Source: Janibacter sp. Soil728
GTDB taxonomy: Bacteria > Actinomycetota > Actinomycetes > Actinomycetales > Dermatophilaceae
Assembly (NCBI RefSeq): GCF_001428305.1
Contig: NZ_LMRZ01000003.1
Span: 258,225-322,224 of the forward strand
Length of the DNA: 64,000 nt
Reading direction: 5' to 3'
Position 1 is the first letter of the stretch. Each line of letters begins with the position of its first letter. Under the pieces are notes generated by a model. The model saw only the letters and a program-made list of their open reading frames with translations, was not told the DNA's origin and searched no databases. The position numbers were made by a program, and so were the translations under genes. This document shows, one piece after another, positions 10,382-20,269 of the stretch.

Positions 10382-11647
10382 TCAGCCACGGATCTGCCCG
10401 TCGCCCTCCACGACCCACTTGGTCGTCGTCAGCTCGGGCAGCGCCATCGGGCCGCGTGCGTGCAGCTTTTGCGTCGAGATGCCGATCTCCGCACCGAAGC
10501 CGAACTCGCCACCGTCGGTGAAACGCGTGGACGTGTTGACCATCACGGCCGCGGCGTCGACCTCCGCGGTCCAGCGCCGCGCGGCAGCGCGGTCCTCGGT
10601 GACGATGGCCTCGGTGTGCCCCGAGCCGTGGCGGCGTACGTGCTCCATCGCGGCGTCGACGTCCTCGACGATCGCCACCGACATCTCGAGGTCGAGGTAC
10701 TCGGCGTCGTAGTCCTCGTCCGTCGCCGGGAGCACCTCGATCCCCTCCGGCGCGAGCTGCGCGGTCTCGGGGTCGCCGTGCAGGACGACCCCGGCACCGG
10801 CGAGCTCGGCCAGGGCCTTGGGCAGGAAGTCCGCGGCGATCTCCCGGTGCACGAGCAGGGACTCCGCCGAGTTGCACACGCTCGGGCGGTGGGTCTTGGA
10901 GTTGACGGTGATGGCCAGCGCCCTGCCGAGGTCGGCCGCCGAGTCGACGTAGACGTGGCAGTTGCCCACACCCGTCTCGATGACGGGGACGGTCGACTCG
11001 AGGACGACGGCGCGGATCAGGCCCGCTCCCCCGCGCGGGATGAGCAGGTCGACGAGCCCGCGGGCCGTCATCAGTGCCGTGACGACGTCGTGGCCGCCCT
11101 CGAGGAGCTGGACCGCGTCCTGCGGCAGCCCCTGCGCCGCGAGCGCCGAGCGAAGGGTGTCGACAAGGGCCCGGTTGGTGCTCGCGGCGGCGGAGCCCCC
11201 GCGCAGGATCATCGCGTTGCCGGACTTCAGCCCCAGACCAGCGGCGTCGACGGTGACATTGGGCCGGGCCTCGTAGATCATCCCGATGACACCCATCGGC
11301 ACGCGGACCTGACGGATCTGCAGACCATTGGCCAAGGTCGAGCCGCGCACGACCTCGCCGACGGGGTCGGGCAGCCCAGCCACGTCGCGCAGGGCCTGGG
11401 CCACGGCCGCCACCCGGTCGGCGTCGAGGGACAGCCGGTCGAGGAGACCGGCGGCCATCCCCCCTTCGCGTCCCCGCTGCAGGTCCTCGGCGTTGGCCGC
11501 GACGACCCGGTCGGTGGCCGTCTCGACGGCGTCGGCAAGCGCCAGGAGCGCGGCGTCCTTGTCGGCGCGGGTGAGCAGGGCGAGGTGGCGCGAGGCGGTG
11601 CGGGCCCGCTGCGCGAGCTCCCGGACGACGGCGGTGCTGTCACTCAT
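10382..11647 (-). CDS. proA: Gamma-glutamyl phosphate reductase
   Basis: ProA reduces gamma-glutamyl phosphate to glutamate 5-semialdehyde with NADPH, the second step of proline synthesis. At 421 aa it is full length. The catalytic cysteine is in [14 protein letters not shown], and [20 protein letters not shown] plus [19 protein letters not shown] are the nucleotide-binding and C-terminal signatures. The ATG at 11647 lies six bases after a TACCCT -10 box (complement of 11654-11659), which suggests a leaderless transcript. proB lies about 1 kb upstream but pdxY on the opposite strand and a repeat cluster come between, so the two proline genes are not one operon here. Confidence 0.97.
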   Translation of the reverse strand: MSDSTAVVRELAQRARTASRHLALLTRADKDAALLALADAVETATDRVVAANAEDLQRGREGGMAAGLLDRLSLDADRVAAVAQALRDVAGLPDPVGEVVRGSTLANGLQIRQVRVPMGVIGMIYEARPNVTVDAAGLGLKSGNAMILRGGSAAASTNRALVDTLRSALAAQGLPQDAVQLLEGGHDVVTALMTARGLVDLLIPRGGAGLIRAVVLESTVPVIETGVGNCHVYVDSAADLGRALAITVNSKTHRPSVCNSAESLLVHREIAADFLPKALAELAGAGVVLHGDPETAQLAPEGIEVLPATDEDYDAEYLDLEMSVAIVEDVDAAMEHVRRHGSGHTEAIVTEDRAAARRWTAEVDAAAVMVNTSTRFTDGGEFGFGAEIGISTQKLHARGPMALPELTTTKWVVEGDGQIRG

Positions 11648-11685
11648 GGCCACAGGGTAGGCCGAGGCGGTGAGAGGATGCCGAG

Positions 11686-12540
11686 GTGACCACGATCCTC
11701 TCCATCCAGTCCCACGTCGCCTACGGACATGTCGGCAACTCCGCGTCCGTCTTCCCCATGCAGCGCCTCGGTGTCGAGGTCTGGCCGGTGAACACGGTGA
11801 ACTTCTCCAACCACACCGGGTACGGCGCGTGGCGCGGACCACTCATGGACCCGGCAGATGTCGCGGACGTCATCACGGGCATCGGTGAGCGCGAGGCCTT
11901 CGGCGAGATCGACGCCGTCATCTCGGGCTACCAAGGCGGCGAAGGCATCGGCGCGACCATCCTCGAGGCGGTCGCCAAGGTCAAGGCCGCCAACCCCGAG
12001 GCGATCTACGCCTGCGACCCGGTGATGGGCAACGAGACGTCCGGCTGCTTCGTCCACGAGTCGATCCCCGTGCTCCTGCGCGAGAAGGTCGTGCCGCACG
12101 CCGACCTCATCACGCCCAACCAGTTCGAGCTCGGCTACCTCACCAAGACCGAGCCGCACTCGCTCGAGGAGACCCTGGCCTCGGTCGACGCCGCCCGGGC
12201 GATGGGCCCGAGCACGGTGCTCGTCACCTCGGTGCTGCGCCCGGACCGGCCCGAGGGCACCATCGAGATGCTCGCCTGCCACGACGACGAGGCGTGGATC
12301 GTGCGCACCCCGCACCTGCCGCTGAAGGCCAACGGCTCGGGCGACGTGACGGCCGCGCTCTTCACGAGCCACTGGCTGCGCACCGGGTCGCTGCAGGAGT
12401 CGCTCGGCGCGACGGTCTCGGCGGTCTTCGACCTGCTGCAGCTCACCCTCGACTCCGGCAAGCGCGAGCTGCAGCTGGTCCAGGCGCAGGAGTCCTATGC
12501 CCACCCGCGCATGCAGTTCGAGGTCACGCGGGTTCGCTGA
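11686..12540 (+). CDS. pdxY: Pyridoxal kinase
   Basis: A 284-aa ribokinase-fold enzyme that phosphorylates pyridoxal in vitamin B6 salvage. [17 protein letters not shown] is the PdxY/PdxK N-terminal signature; YACDPVMGN and [13 protein letters not shown] follow; the anion-hole and catalytic loop is [11 protein letters not shown], with the catalytic aspartate. The start is GTG at 11686 with GAGAGG about 10 nt upstream. It is the only plus-strand gene in the proline/obg block and is divergent from proA. Its 3' end is followed by three tandem 19-bp repeats. Confidence 0.93.
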   Translation: MTTILSIQSHVAYGHVGNSASVFPMQRLGVEVWPVNTVNFSNHTGYGAWRGPLMDPADVADVITGIGEREAFGEIDAVISGYQGGEGIGATILEAVAKVKAANPEAIYACDPVMGNETSGCFVHESIPVLLREKVVPHADLITPNQFELGYLTKTEPHSLEETLASVDAARAMGPSTVLVTSVLRPDRPEGTIEMLACHDDEAWIVRTPHLPLKANGSGDVTAALFTSHWLRTGSLQESLGATVSAVFDLLQLTLDSGKRELQLVQAQESYAHPRMQFEVTRVR

Positions 12541-12583
12541 CCCCGGGGGTTACGTCGTTCGTCCGGCATCCCCATCGGGGTCT

Positions 12584-12680
12584 GCGTCGATGTGCAGGGT
12601 TGGCGTCGATGCGCAGGGTCGGCATCGATGCGCAGGGTCGGCCGACGCCACAACGTCAGCCAACCCCATGGATCGACGCC
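12584..12680. repeat. Tandem 19-bp repeat cluster A
   Basis: Three head-to-tail copies of a 19-bp unit, GCGTCGATGTGCAGGGTTG (12584-12602), then 12603-12621 and 12622-12640 with one to four changes, followed by a degenerate inverted copy ending at about 12680 (CAGCCAACCCCATGGATCGAC). The same unit recurs at 39143-39200 and 40202-40316. It sits between the convergent pdxY and proB ends. Confidence 0.8.
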
Positions 12681-12701
12681 GGGCCGCCGAGGGATGCCGG
12701 C

Positions 12702-13823
12702 TCACAGCAGCGCGAGGTGGTCCCGGTGGATGACCTCGCGCTCGTACTGCGGCCCGATGGCCTGCGCCAGCTCCTTGGTGCTGCGACCCATGAGGTGCGG
12801 CAGCTCGCCCGAGGTGTAGTTGACCAGGCCGCGAGCGATGACCCTGCCGTCAGGGCCGACGACGTCGACGGGGTCACCGTCGACGAAGGAACCGGTGCAC
12901 CCGGTGATCCCGGCGGGCAGCAGGGAGCGTCCACGATCACGAAGGGCGGTGACCGCGCCCTCGTCGATCTGGATCGACCCGCGAGGCGTGGTCGCGTGGG
13001 CGAGCCACAGTGCCCGGGAGCCGCGCTTGCGCCCGTGCGGGCGGAAGAAGGTCCCCACGTCCTCGCCCGCGAGCGCCTCGGTGACGCGATCGGCGGAGGT
13101 CAGCACCGCCGGGATCCCTGCAGCGTTGGCGATCGTGGCGGCCTCGACCTTGGTCGTCATGCCACCGGACCCGACAGCGGAGCCCGTGCCACCGATCGAG
13201 ATCGCCTCGAGCTGCGCCGGGTCGGACACCACGGTGACCCGCTCGGCGCCCGGGGTGCCGGGCGCCGCGGTGTAGAGGGCATCGACATCGGTGAGGAGCA
13301 GGAGCGCGTCCGCGTGGATCAGCTGGGCGACGAGCGCGGCGAGCCGGTCGTTGTCGCCGAAGCGGATCTCGTGCGTGGCCACCGTGTCGTTCTCGTTGAC
13401 GATCGGGATGACCCCGAGGTCGAGCAGCGAGTCGAAGGTGCGCTTGGCATTGGTGTAGCTCGTGCGACGGGTGATGTCGTCGACGGTCAGCAGCACCTGG
13501 CCGATGAGGTGACCGTGCCGACCGAAGGCCCGGTCGTAGGCCGACAGCAGCACGCCCTGACCGACGCTGGCAGCCGCCTGCTGACGGGCCAGGTCGCGAG
13601 GACGAGTGGTCATGCCGAGCGGTCCGATGCCCGCCGCGATGGCACCGGAGGAGACGAGCACGATCTGGGTGCCCGCGCTGCACCGGGTCGACAACGCGTT
13701 GACGAGCGCCGTGAGGCGCGCGACGTCGAGCTCTCCCCCGATGTCGCTCGTCAGGGATGACGAGCCGACCTTGACGACGATGCGCCCGGCGCGGGCAACC
13801 GCACCGCGGGCATCGGCCGCCAT
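12702..13823 (-). CDS. proB: Glutamate 5-kinase
   Basis: ProB phosphorylates glutamate to start proline synthesis and is normally inhibited by proline. The 373-aa protein has the amino-acid-kinase domain (IVVKVGSSSLTS, VLVSSGAIAAG, VPIVNEND-like IPIVNENDTVA) and a C-terminal PUA domain from about residue 280. The ATG at 13823 shares one base with the obg stop (TGATG), so it is coupled to obg. Order obg-proB is conserved across actinobacteria. Confidence 0.97.
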   Translation of the reverse strand: MAADARGAVARAGRIVVKVGSSSLTSDIGGELDVARLTALVNALSTRCSAGTQIVLVSSGAIAAGIGPLGMTTRPRDLARQQAAASVGQGVLLSAYDRAFGRHGHLIGQVLLTVDDITRRTSYTNAKRTFDSLLDLGVIPIVNENDTVATHEIRFGDNDRLAALVAQLIHADALLLLTDVDALYTAAPGTPGAERVTVVSDPAQLEAISIGGTGSAVGSGGMTTKVEAATIANAAGIPAVLTSADRVTEALAGEDVGTFFRPHGRKRGSRALWLAHATTPRGSIQIDEGAVTALRDRGRSLLPAGITGCTGSFVDGDPVDVVGPDGRVIARGLVNYTSGELPHLMGRSTKELAQAIGPQYEREVIHRDHLALL

Positions 13824-15331
13824 CAGTCCTCCTCGGTCCAGTGCCCGGCCTGCCGCTCGGTCCACAGCCCCTCGCGGGCCTGCGTCTGGGCGTCCTTGCG
13901 GGCGTGGAACTCGTCGCGACGCTCCTGCGTCGTGCGGCGGCTGTTGTCCTCGAAGCGCAGGTCGGTGCCACGGCCGCCGAGCAGCTCGGCGCCGCCGACG
14001 ATCGTCGGCTCCCAGTCGAAGACCACCGAGTTGTCCTCGGGCCCGATGAGCACGGTCGACCCGGAGACGGCCCCGGACTTGGTCAGCTGGTCCTCGACCC
14101 CGGCACGGCTGAGCCGGTCGGCGAGGTAGCCGACCGCTTCGTCGTTGGAGAAGTCGGTCTGGAAGACCCAGCGGGTGATCTTGTCACCGACCACGTGGTA
14201 GACCTCACCGTCCGGGGTGGTCTCCTTGCGCACGGTGAAGCCGGCGTCGTCGACCGCCTTGGGCCGCAGGATGGTGCGCTGCGGGACGATGTCGATCGCG
14301 ATCTCCGCGCGAGCCGCCTGCACGTGGCGGGCCATGGCGAAGGTCAGCTCCTTGAGCCCGGTGTGTGCGACGGCGGAGACGATGAAGACCTCCAGGCCGC
14401 GCTCCTCCAGATCGGACTTGACCATCTCGGCCAGGTCGAGGGCGTCGGGGACATCGGACTTGTTGAGCACGACGATGCGGGTGCGCTCCGACAGCGGCTT
14501 GCCGCCGAGGGTGTCGTCGGCCACATAGGCGGCGAGCTCGGCCTCGATGACGTCCAGGTCGCTCATCGGGTCGCGGCCCGGGTCGAGGGTGGCGCAGTCG
14601 ATGACGTGGACGAGGACCGAGCAGCGCTCGACGTGGCGGAGGAACTCCAGGCCCAGGCCACGCCCTTCGCTCGCTCCGGGGATCAGGCCGGGCACGTCGG
14701 CGACGGTGTAGCGCGCGTCGCCCGCGGTGACCACACCGAGGTTGGGCACGAGGGTGGTGAAGGGGTAGTCGGCGATCTTGGGCCGGGCCGCGGACAGCAC
14801 CGACACGAGCGAGGACTTGCCGGCGCTCGGGAACCCGATGAGCGCGACGTCGGCGAGCGACTTCAGCTCCAGGATGACGTCGGTGGTCGCTCCCGGCTCG
14901 CCGAGCAGAGCGAAACCGGGCGCCTTGCGGCGGGCGCTGGACAGCGCCTTGTTGCCCAGGCCCCCTCGGCCACCCTTGGCCGCGACGAAGCGGGCACCGG
15001 GAGTGACGAGGTCTGCGAGGACGTCGCCGTGCGCATCGGTGACGACCGTGCCGGCCGGCACGGGCAGGACGAGGTCGCCGCCGTTGGCGCCGTTCTTCTC
15101 GTCGCCGCCGCCGGGCGCACCGTTGGTGGCCTTGCGGTGGGGGCTGCGGTGGTAGTCGAGGAGGGTCGTGACCTGGTCGTCGACGTAGAGGATGACGTCG
15201 CCGCCGTCCCCACCGTTGCCTCCGTCGGGGCCGCCCAGCGGCTTGAACTTCTCGCGGTGCACGGAGGCCACGCCGTGGCCGCCCTTGCCGGCCTCGACGT
15301 GCAGGGTGACGCGATCGACGAAGGTCGTCAC
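13823..15331 (-). CDS. obg: GTPase Obg/CgtA
   Basis: A 502-aa ribosome-associated GTPase involved in 50S maturation and stress control. It has the glycine-rich Obg fold (residues 1-158), a G domain with P-loop GFPSAGKSS, switch [16 protein letters not shown] and NKSD, then an OCT domain and a charged C-terminal tail of about 75 residues typical of actinobacteria. The start is at 15331 with a GAGGTGAG sequence just upstream. It is preceded by a strong hairpin separating it from rpmA and is followed directly by proB. Confidence 0.97.
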   Translation of the reverse strand: MTTFVDRVTLHVEAGKGGHGVASVHREKFKPLGGPDGGNGGDGGDVILYVDDQVTTLLDYHRSPHRKATNGAPGGGDEKNGANGGDLVLPVPAGTVVTDAHGDVLADLVTPGARFVAAKGGRGGLGNKALSSARRKAPGFALLGEPGATTDVILELKSLADVALIGFPSAGKSSLVSVLSAARPKIADYPFTTLVPNLGVVTAGDARYTVADVPGLIPGASEGRGLGLEFLRHVERCSVLVHVIDCATLDPGRDPMSDLDVIEAELAAYVADDTLGGKPLSERTRIVVLNKSDVPDALDLAEMVKSDLEERGLEVFIVSAVAHTGLKELTFAMARHVQAARAEIAIDIVPQRTILRPKAVDDAGFTVRKETTPDGEVYHVVGDKITRWVFQTDFSNDEAVGYLADRLSRAGVEDQLTKSGAVSGSTVLIGPEDNSVVFDWEPTIVGGAELLGGRGTDLRFEDNSRRTTQERRDEFHARKDAQTQAREGLWTERQAGHWTEED

Positions 15332-15371
15332 GACCTCACCTCTTCTTGATCTGTGGGTTGGTGCGGGTACG

Positions 15372-15407
15372 GCGAAGGGGGCAGGTCAGCGGACCCGCCC
15401 CCTTCGC
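15372..15407 (-). terminator. Terminator between rpmA and obg built from paired CGAAGGGGG motifs
   Basis: GCGAAGGGGGC (15372-15382) pairs with GCCCCCTTCGC (15397-15407); inside, GGTC/GACC extends the stem after one mismatch around an AGCG loop. The stem of about 15 bp ends the rplU-rpmA transcript or attenuates read-through into obg. The arms are two copies of a 9-mer that is strongly over-represented in the window. Confidence 0.75.
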
Positions 15408-15424
15408 GCATGCTTGGTGTCGCG

Positions 15425-15688
15425 TCAGCTGGCGGAGTCCACCGGCAGGACGCTGACGATCTTGCGGCCACGCTTGGCGCCGAAGGTCACCGAGCCGTCC
15501 GCGAGGGCGAACAGCGTGTCATCCCCGCCACGGCCGACGTTGTCGCCGGGGTGGAAGTGGGTGCCGCGCTGGCGCACGATGATCTGACCGGTACCGACGA
15601 TCTCGCCGCCGTACTTCTTGACGCCGAGGCGCTGGGAGTTGGAGTCGCGTCCGTTGCGGGACGAGGACACACCCTTCTTGGAAGACAT
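15425..15688 (-). CDS. rpmA: 50S ribosomal protein L27
   Basis: An 87-aa L27: [19 protein letters not shown], then the [19 protein letters not shown] core. The N terminus, which reaches the peptidyl-transferase centre, starts directly as MSSKKG without a cleavable extension. It follows rplU by 33 bp. Confidence 0.98.
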   Translation of the reverse strand: MSSKKGVSSSRNGRDSNSQRLGVKKYGGEIVGTGQIIVRQRGTHFHPGDNVGRGGDDTLFALADGSVTFGAKRGRKIVSVLPVDSAS

Positions 15689-15721
15689 GTCAGTGGGTTC
15701 CTAACTGTTGAAGAAGAAGGC

Positions 15722-16030
15722 TCAGGCCTTGATGTCGGTGATCTTCAGCTGCGTGAGCGGCTGGCGGTGACCCTGGCGCTTGCGGTAGCCGGTCTTGTTC
15801 TTGTACTTCATGATCGTGATCTTGGGGCCCTTGGCGGCCCCCAGGATCTCGGCCGTGACGCTGACCTTGGCCAGCTTGTCGACATCGCTGGTCACGGTGG
15901 ACCCATCGACGACGAGGAGCGGCTTGAGGTCGATGCTGTCGCCAGCGTCGCCCTTGATCGAGTTGATGAGGATGGTGTCGCCGACGGAAACCTTCTCCTG
16001 GCGGCCACCCGCGCGAACGATCGCGTACAT
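15722..16030 (-). CDS. rplU: 50S ribosomal protein L21
   Basis: A 102-aa L21: [18 protein letters not shown] at the start and [20 protein letters not shown] at the end, the 23S rRNA-binding signature. First gene of the rplU-rpmA operon; 176 bp separate it from rne. Confidence 0.98.
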   Translation of the reverse strand: MYAIVRAGGRQEKVSVGDTILINSIKGDAGDSIDLKPLLVVDGSTVTSDVDKLAKVSVTAEILGAAKGPKITIMKYKNKTGYRKRQGHRQPLTQLKITDIKA

Positions 16031-16206
16031 CAGTGGAACTCACTTTCGGTTGCAGGTGCACTCGCTCTGTCTGACCGGCCAACAGTCCCCGTGCCGAGGC
16101 ACGAGGCGTCCGCTCGGTGGGCGCACCAAGAGCACAGACTACCGGCCACCCCCACCTGCGGCAAAACGCAGGACGAAGGGGGTGACCGGCAGTGGTCGGG
16201 ACGGGC
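16031..16206 (-). promoter_or_regulatory. rplU leader and rne-rplU intergenic region
   Basis: Two small hairpins are visible: CCTGCG/CGCAGG with a GCAAAA loop near 16154-16171, just past the rne stop, which may weakly terminate rne; and CGTGCC/GGCACG near 16091-16104, within the presumed rplU 5' leader. Ribosomal-protein leaders often carry autoregulatory structures, but I cannot match this to a known L21 leader. Confidence 0.3.
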
Positions 16207-19200
16207 TCAGGCCTGGGGTGGCCCGGCCTGCGACGTCACGCGCTTGCGCTTGGGACGGGCAGGAGCCGCCGGCTCGGGGTCGGCCACCGGGGTGGTCGGG
16301 GCCTCGCCGGACTCCCCCGCGATCTTGGTGATCGGGACAGCCGCCGTCTCGGCGGGTGCGGTGAGGTCGACCGGCTGCAGAGCGACCGGGGCGCCGGCGC
16401 TCGAGGCGGCCCGACGGCCACCACGACGACGCGTGGGCGCCTCGGGCTCGGGTGCGACCTCGGGCTCCGGTGCGGGCTCGGGCTCCGGTGCGATCTCGGG
16501 CTCGGGCGCTGCCTCGGGCTCGAGGGTCGGGGCCGCGGTGAGGTCCACCGGCTCCAGTGCCACCGGGGCGCCGGCGCTCGAGGCGGCCCGACGGCCACCA
16601 CGACGACGCTTGGGTGCTTCCGGCTCGGGTGCGACCTCGGGCTCGGATGAGACCTCGGGCTCCGGTGCGATCTCGGGCTCGGGCGCTGCCTCGGGCTCGG
16701 GCGTCGTGGCCGCGGTGAGGTCCACCGGCGTCAGAGCGACCGGGGCGCCGGCGCTCGAGGCGGCCCGACGGCCACCACGACGACGCTTGGGTGCCTCCGG
16801 CTCGGGTGCGGTCGACTCCTCGACCGCCGACTCCGCGAGCACGGGGACCTCGAGATCCGCGACATCGTCCTCACTGGACTCACCCGAGATGTTCTTGATC
16901 GCGGCGGCGTGGGCTGCCGCAGCGATCTGGGCCGCGGTGCGGCCGTTGGCGTCGGTCTGCTCCTCGACGGGCTCCTGGCGCTGCTGCGAGGAGTCCGACT
17001 CCCCCTTCGACCGGCCACGACGGGACTTGCCGCCGCCACTGCTGCCACCGTGGTTGCCGCCGGCGTGACCGCCCGGGTCGTGGGCGACGGGCTCGCTGTG
17101 CACGATGATGCCCCGGCCCTGGCAGTGGTCGCACTCCTCGGAGAAGACCTCGATGAGGCCGGCGCCGACGCGCTTGCGGGTCATCTGGACCAGACCGAGC
17201 GAGGTGACCTCGGCGACCTGGTGCTTGGTCCGGTCACGGCCCAGGCACTCCAGGAGGCGGCGCACGACGAGGTCGCGGTTGGCCTCCAGGACCATGTCGA
17301 TGAAGTCGACGACGATGATGCCGCCGATGTCGCGCAGCCGCAGCTGACGCACGATCTCCTCGGCAGCCTCGAGGTTGTTCTTGGTGACCGTCTCCTCGAG
17401 GTTGCCCCCGGAGCCGATGAACTTGCCGGTGTTGACGTCGACGACGGTCATCGCCTCGGTGCGGTCGATGACGAGCGAACCACCCGAGGGCAGCCAGACC
17501 TTGCGGTCCATCGCCTTGGAGATCCCCTCGTCGACCCGGTGCGCGCTGAAGACATCGCCCTCACCGGTCCACTGCTCGAGCCGGTCGGACAGGTCCGGGG
17601 CCACCGCGTCGACATAGCCCTTGATCTCGCGCCAGGCACCCTCACCCGAGACGACCATCTTGGCGAAGTCCTCGTTGAAGATGTCGCGGATGACCCGGAG
17701 GGTCATGTCGGGCTCGGCGTGCAGCAGCACGGGGGCGCCGCCCGAGGAGCCCTTCTTGACCTGCTTGGACCCGGCCGCTTCGCTGACCTTGTCCCAGGCC
17801 TTGGTGAGTCGCTCGACGTCGGCAGTCAGCTCCTTCTCGGAGGCGCCCTCCGCGGCGGTGCGCACGATGACGCCGGCGCTGTCGGGCACGACCTGCTTGA
17901 GGATGGCCTTCAGGCGGGTGCGCTCGGTGTCCGGGAGCTTGCGGGAGATGCCGGTCATGCTGCCCTCGGGCACGTAGACCACGTAGCGGCCCGGCAGGGA
18001 GATCTGCGAGGTCAGGCGGGCACCCTTGTGACCGACCGGGTCCTTGGTGACCTGGACGAGGACCGAGTCACCGGCCGACATCGCGTTCTCGATGCGGCGG
18101 GCCTGGCCGTTGCCCACGCCCTGGGCCTCCCAGTTGACCTCACCCGCGTAGAGCACGGCGTTGCGGCCCTTGCCGATGTCGATGAAGGCGGCCTCCATGC
18201 TCGGCAGCACGTTCTGCACGCGGCCGAGATAGACATTGCCGACCAGCGTCGAGGTGGTCTCACGTGAGACATAGTGCTCGGCGAGCACGCCGTCCTCGAG
18301 GACCGCGATCTGGGTGCGCTCGCCCTGCTGACGCACGGCCATGACGCGCTCGACGCTCTCGCGGCGGGCCAGGAACTCGGCCTCGGTGATGATCGTGCGG
18401 CGACGACCGGACTCACGGCCCTCGCGGCGACGCTGCTTCTTCGCCTCCAGTCGGGTGCTGCCCTTGATCGACTGCACCTCGTCGCGGCGCGACTCGCGCA
18501 CGCGGGTGGTGGTCCCGGGCGGGTCGTCCTGACTGCTCTTGCCGCCACCGCCACCGTTGCCGCCACCGTTGCCACTTCCGCCGCGACGGCGACGCCGGCG
18601 ACGACGCGAGCTCGAGCCGCCGTCGTCATCGGAGTCCGAGTCGTCGCTGTCGTCGGAGTCGTCCTCGGACGAGGTGTCGTCAGCGTCGGAGTCGTCGTTG
18701 CGCTCGTCCTGCTTGTTGCCGCCGCGACCCCGGCCGCGGCCACGACCCCGGTTGCGGCCGCTGTTGCTGTTGCTGTTGCCCGAGCCCTCGTCGGAGGAGT
18801 CGTCGGAGTCGGACGAGGAGTCGTCGTCGCTCGAGGAGCTGTCATCGCTCGAGGAGTCGTTGCCCCTCGAGGGGTCGTTGTCGGACGCGCTGGAGCCGTC
18901 GTCCGAGGAATCGGTCGAGCGGTTGTTGCTGTTGCGACCCCGGCCACCACGACGGCGGCGACGGCGGCCCCCTTCGCCCTGGGAGTTGTCGTCGTCGTTC
19001 GAGTCGTTGCGCTCGTCGCTGTCGTTCGAGTCATTGCGCTCGTCGCTGTCGCGGTCGTTGCGCTCGTCGCTGTCATCGCGACTGTCGACGTCATCCTCGT
19101 CCGAGTCCTCGTCCGCGAGCTCCGGCTGGGGCTGCGGCTCCGGGGCTCGGCGACGAGGCGGGGCGGTGACCGTGGTCGGCGGCTGGAAGAGCAGACCGAA

Positions 19201-19305
19201 TGAGGGCACGGCCGCGGCCGGCGCCTGTTGCTGGGGGCTCTCGTCCTCGACGATGGTCTCGTTGTCGAGCGACTCGTCAAACTGGTGTTCGTTGTCGGTG
19301 GCCAT
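16207..19305 (-). CDS. rne: Ribonuclease E/G
   Basis: The 1,032-aa endoribonuclease for mRNA decay and rRNA processing. The catalytic core spans about residues 330-740: S1 domain near 350-440 (VGNVYLGRVQNVLPSM, FIDIGKGRNAVLY), catalytic aspartates in VVDVNTGKF (near 623) and VVDFIDM (near 665), and the zinc-link CDHCQGRG near 728. The core is flanked by long disordered arms: residues 60-250 are Asp/Ser/Asn-rich blocks alternating with poly-Arg/Gly patches, and residues 830-980 hold three copies of an Arg-rich RRRGGRRAASSAGAPVAL unit joined by Pro-Glu runs. AGGAGGTG six bases before the ATG is a strong ribosome-binding site. Such arms in actinobacterial RNase E scaffold degradosome partners and RNA. 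Confidence 0.96.
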   Translation of the reverse strand: MATDNEHQFDESLDNETIVEDESPQQQAPAAAVPSFGLLFQPPTTVTAPPRRRAPEPQPQPELADEDSDEDDVDSRDDSDERNDRDSDERNDSNDSDERNDSNDDDNSQGEGGRRRRRRGGRGRNSNNRSTDSSDDGSSASDNDPSRGNDSSSDDSSSSDDDSSSDSDDSSDEGSGNSNSNSGRNRGRGRGRGRGGNKQDERNDDSDADDTSSEDDSDDSDDSDSDDDGGSSSRRRRRRRRGGSGNGGGNGGGGGKSSQDDPPGTTTRVRESRRDEVQSIKGSTRLEAKKQRRREGRESGRRRTIITEAEFLARRESVERVMAVRQQGERTQIAVLEDGVLAEHYVSRETTSTLVGNVYLGRVQNVLPSMEAAFIDIGKGRNAVLYAGEVNWEAQGVGNGQARRIENAMSAGDSVLVQVTKDPVGHKGARLTSQISLPGRYVVYVPEGSMTGISRKLPDTERTRLKAILKQVVPDSAGVIVRTAAEGASEKELTADVERLTKAWDKVSEAAGSKQVKKGSSGGAPVLLHAEPDMTLRVIRDIFNEDFAKMVVSGEGAWREIKGYVDAVAPDLSDRLEQWTGEGDVFSAHRVDEGISKAMDRKVWLPSGGSLVIDRTEAMTVVDVNTGKFIGSGGNLEETVTKNNLEAAEEIVRQLRLRDIGGIIVVDFIDMVLEANRDLVVRRLLECLGRDRTKHQVAEVTSLGLVQMTRKRVGAGLIEVFSEECDHCQGRGIIVHSEPVAHDPGGHAGGNHGGSSGGGKSRRGRSKGESDSSQQRQEPVEEQTDANGRTAAQIAAAAHAAAIKNISGESSEDDVADLEVPVLAESAVEESTAPEPEAPKRRRGGRRAASSAGAPVALTPVDLTAATTPEPEAAPEPEIAPEPEVSSEPEVAPEPEAPKRRRGGRRAASSAGAPVALEPVDLTAAPTLEPEAAPEPEIAPEPEPAPEPEVAPEPEAPTRRRGGRRAASSAGAPVALQPVDLTAPAETAAVPITKIAGESGEAPTTPVADPEPAAPARPKRKRVTSQAGPPQA
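16381..16800 (-). repeat. Three direct repeats within rne
   Basis: A segment of about 52 bp encoding RRRGGRRAASSAGAPVAL is present three times almost unchanged (about 16381-16431, 16561-16613, 16739-16793), with spacers encoding PEPE-type runs. Near-identity at DNA level implies recent duplication or gene conversion. Confidence 0.85.
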
Positions 19306-19466
19306 GTGGCACCTCCTGCACCTCGACCGGATCCCGACACCGACACCCCGTGAGGTGCAACCCGACCGCTGTGCGGCGTGGCGGGCGCCTGGCGCCCGCG
19401 AAAAGGTCCGTGTTGCCTCGGCGGGGCTCGCGCTGAGCGCGGCACCTCGTCAGGGCCGGCGTCGTC

Positions 19467-20198
19467 TCAGTCGGCGGCCAGTGGATCGGCCACGCTCTCG
19501 GTCTCGCTGCTCCAGATCCCCTGCGCCAGTCGCGTCGCCTTGGGCGACTGTGGTGGCGCGAACGAGGTGGCAGCGGCGATCGCACTGAGGACGTCGTCGG
19601 GGCGAACGGCAGGTGTGGTGTGCCGCACGACCATCGTCAGTATCGCACAACCGTCCTCGCTCACCCCTGTGACGGCCCGCTCGACCGGCCCGCGCGCGTC
19701 GTAGCTCTTCAGGCCCTTCTTGAACATGCGCTCGACCTCGACGTGCTCCTGCGCCATGAAGCCCGCGACGGCACGCTCCAGATCGGCCGGCTCGACACCG
19801 GGGAACTCCAGGAGCCACCGGCTGGCCTGCAGACGGTCGGCCAGAGCCCCCGGCTGGGCGTCGACGACCGAGACGATGTCCAGCCCGTCGGGGAGGGCCT
19901 CGTTGAGCGCGGTGGCCACCGAGTCCGGGTCCACCTGCTCGGTCACCGAGATCTCGAAGTACTCCGCCTCGCTGGCCGCACCGGTCGCCGCGCCGTTGGC
20001 GTAGGAGATCTTGGGGTGCGGGTGGAAGCCCGCCGAGTAGGCCATCGGGACCCCGGAGCGGCGCAGTGCGCGCTCGAGCGCCCGACCGAAGTCACGGGTC
20101 GAGGAGTAGCGCAGCCGCCCGCGGCGGGCGTACTGGATGCGCAGCTTCTGCACCGCCGGGGGCGGGGGCGGACCATCGGGGGTGCGTTGTGCGGCCAT
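19467..20198 (-). CDS. TIGR03936 family protein (radical-SAM-associated, DUF2344)
   Basis: A 243-aa protein with the family opening LRIQYARRGRLRYSSTRDFGRALERALRR and the GFHPHPKISYANGAATG block. In most actinobacteria this gene directly follows the TIGR03960 radical SAM gene and lies upstream of rne; its biochemical role is not established. Here the partner (23433-25412) is separated by an oxidoreductase and a small gene. The ATG at 20198 follows a TACCCT -10 box by seven bases; the 12 bases TACCCTTGTCGG preceding the start are identical to those before the TIGR03960 start. Confidence 0.88.
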   Translation of the reverse strand: MAAQRTPDGPPPPPAVQKLRIQYARRGRLRYSSTRDFGRALERALRRSGVPMAYSAGFHPHPKISYANGAATGAASEAEYFEISVTEQVDPDSVATALNEALPDGLDIVSVVDAQPGALADRLQASRWLLEFPGVEPADLERAVAGFMAQEHVEVERMFKKGLKSYDARGPVERAVTGVSEDGCAILTMVVRHTTPAVRPDDVLSAIAAATSFAPPQSPKATRLAQGIWSSETESVADPLAAD

Positions 20199-20211
20199 GC
20201 CGACAAGGGTA
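20199..20211 (-). promoter_or_regulatory. Leaderless promoter of the TIGR03936 gene
   Basis: Complement of 20206-20211 is TACCCT; the next seven bases are TGTCGGC, then ATG. The same TACCCTTGTCGG stretch precedes the TIGR03960 start at 25412. Confidence 0.55.
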
Positions 20212-20226
20212 GGTGCAGCCAGGAGT

Positions 20227-20267
20227 GGAGGTATACGCGCGGATCATTCGTCCGCGCGTATACCTCC
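20227..20267. terminator. Very strong hairpin terminator after the FAD/Fe-S oxidoreductase gene
   Basis: A perfect 17-bp inverted repeat, GGAGGTATACGCGCGGA / TCCGCGCGTATACCTCC, around a TCATTCG loop, three bases past the stop at 20270. It insulates the TIGR03936 gene, which has its own promoter just downstream. Confidence 0.85.
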
Positions 20268-20269
20268 AA

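Noticed and set aside
12584-12640. Tandem 19-bp repeats as a CRISPR array
   Set aside because: Units are head to tail with no spacers, only 19 bp, and no cas genes are near.
19381-19399. GC hairpin upstream of rne as the terminator of the TIGR03936 gene
   Set aside because: For minus-strand transcription the T-run comes before the hairpin instead of after it, and the stem is short; left unassigned.
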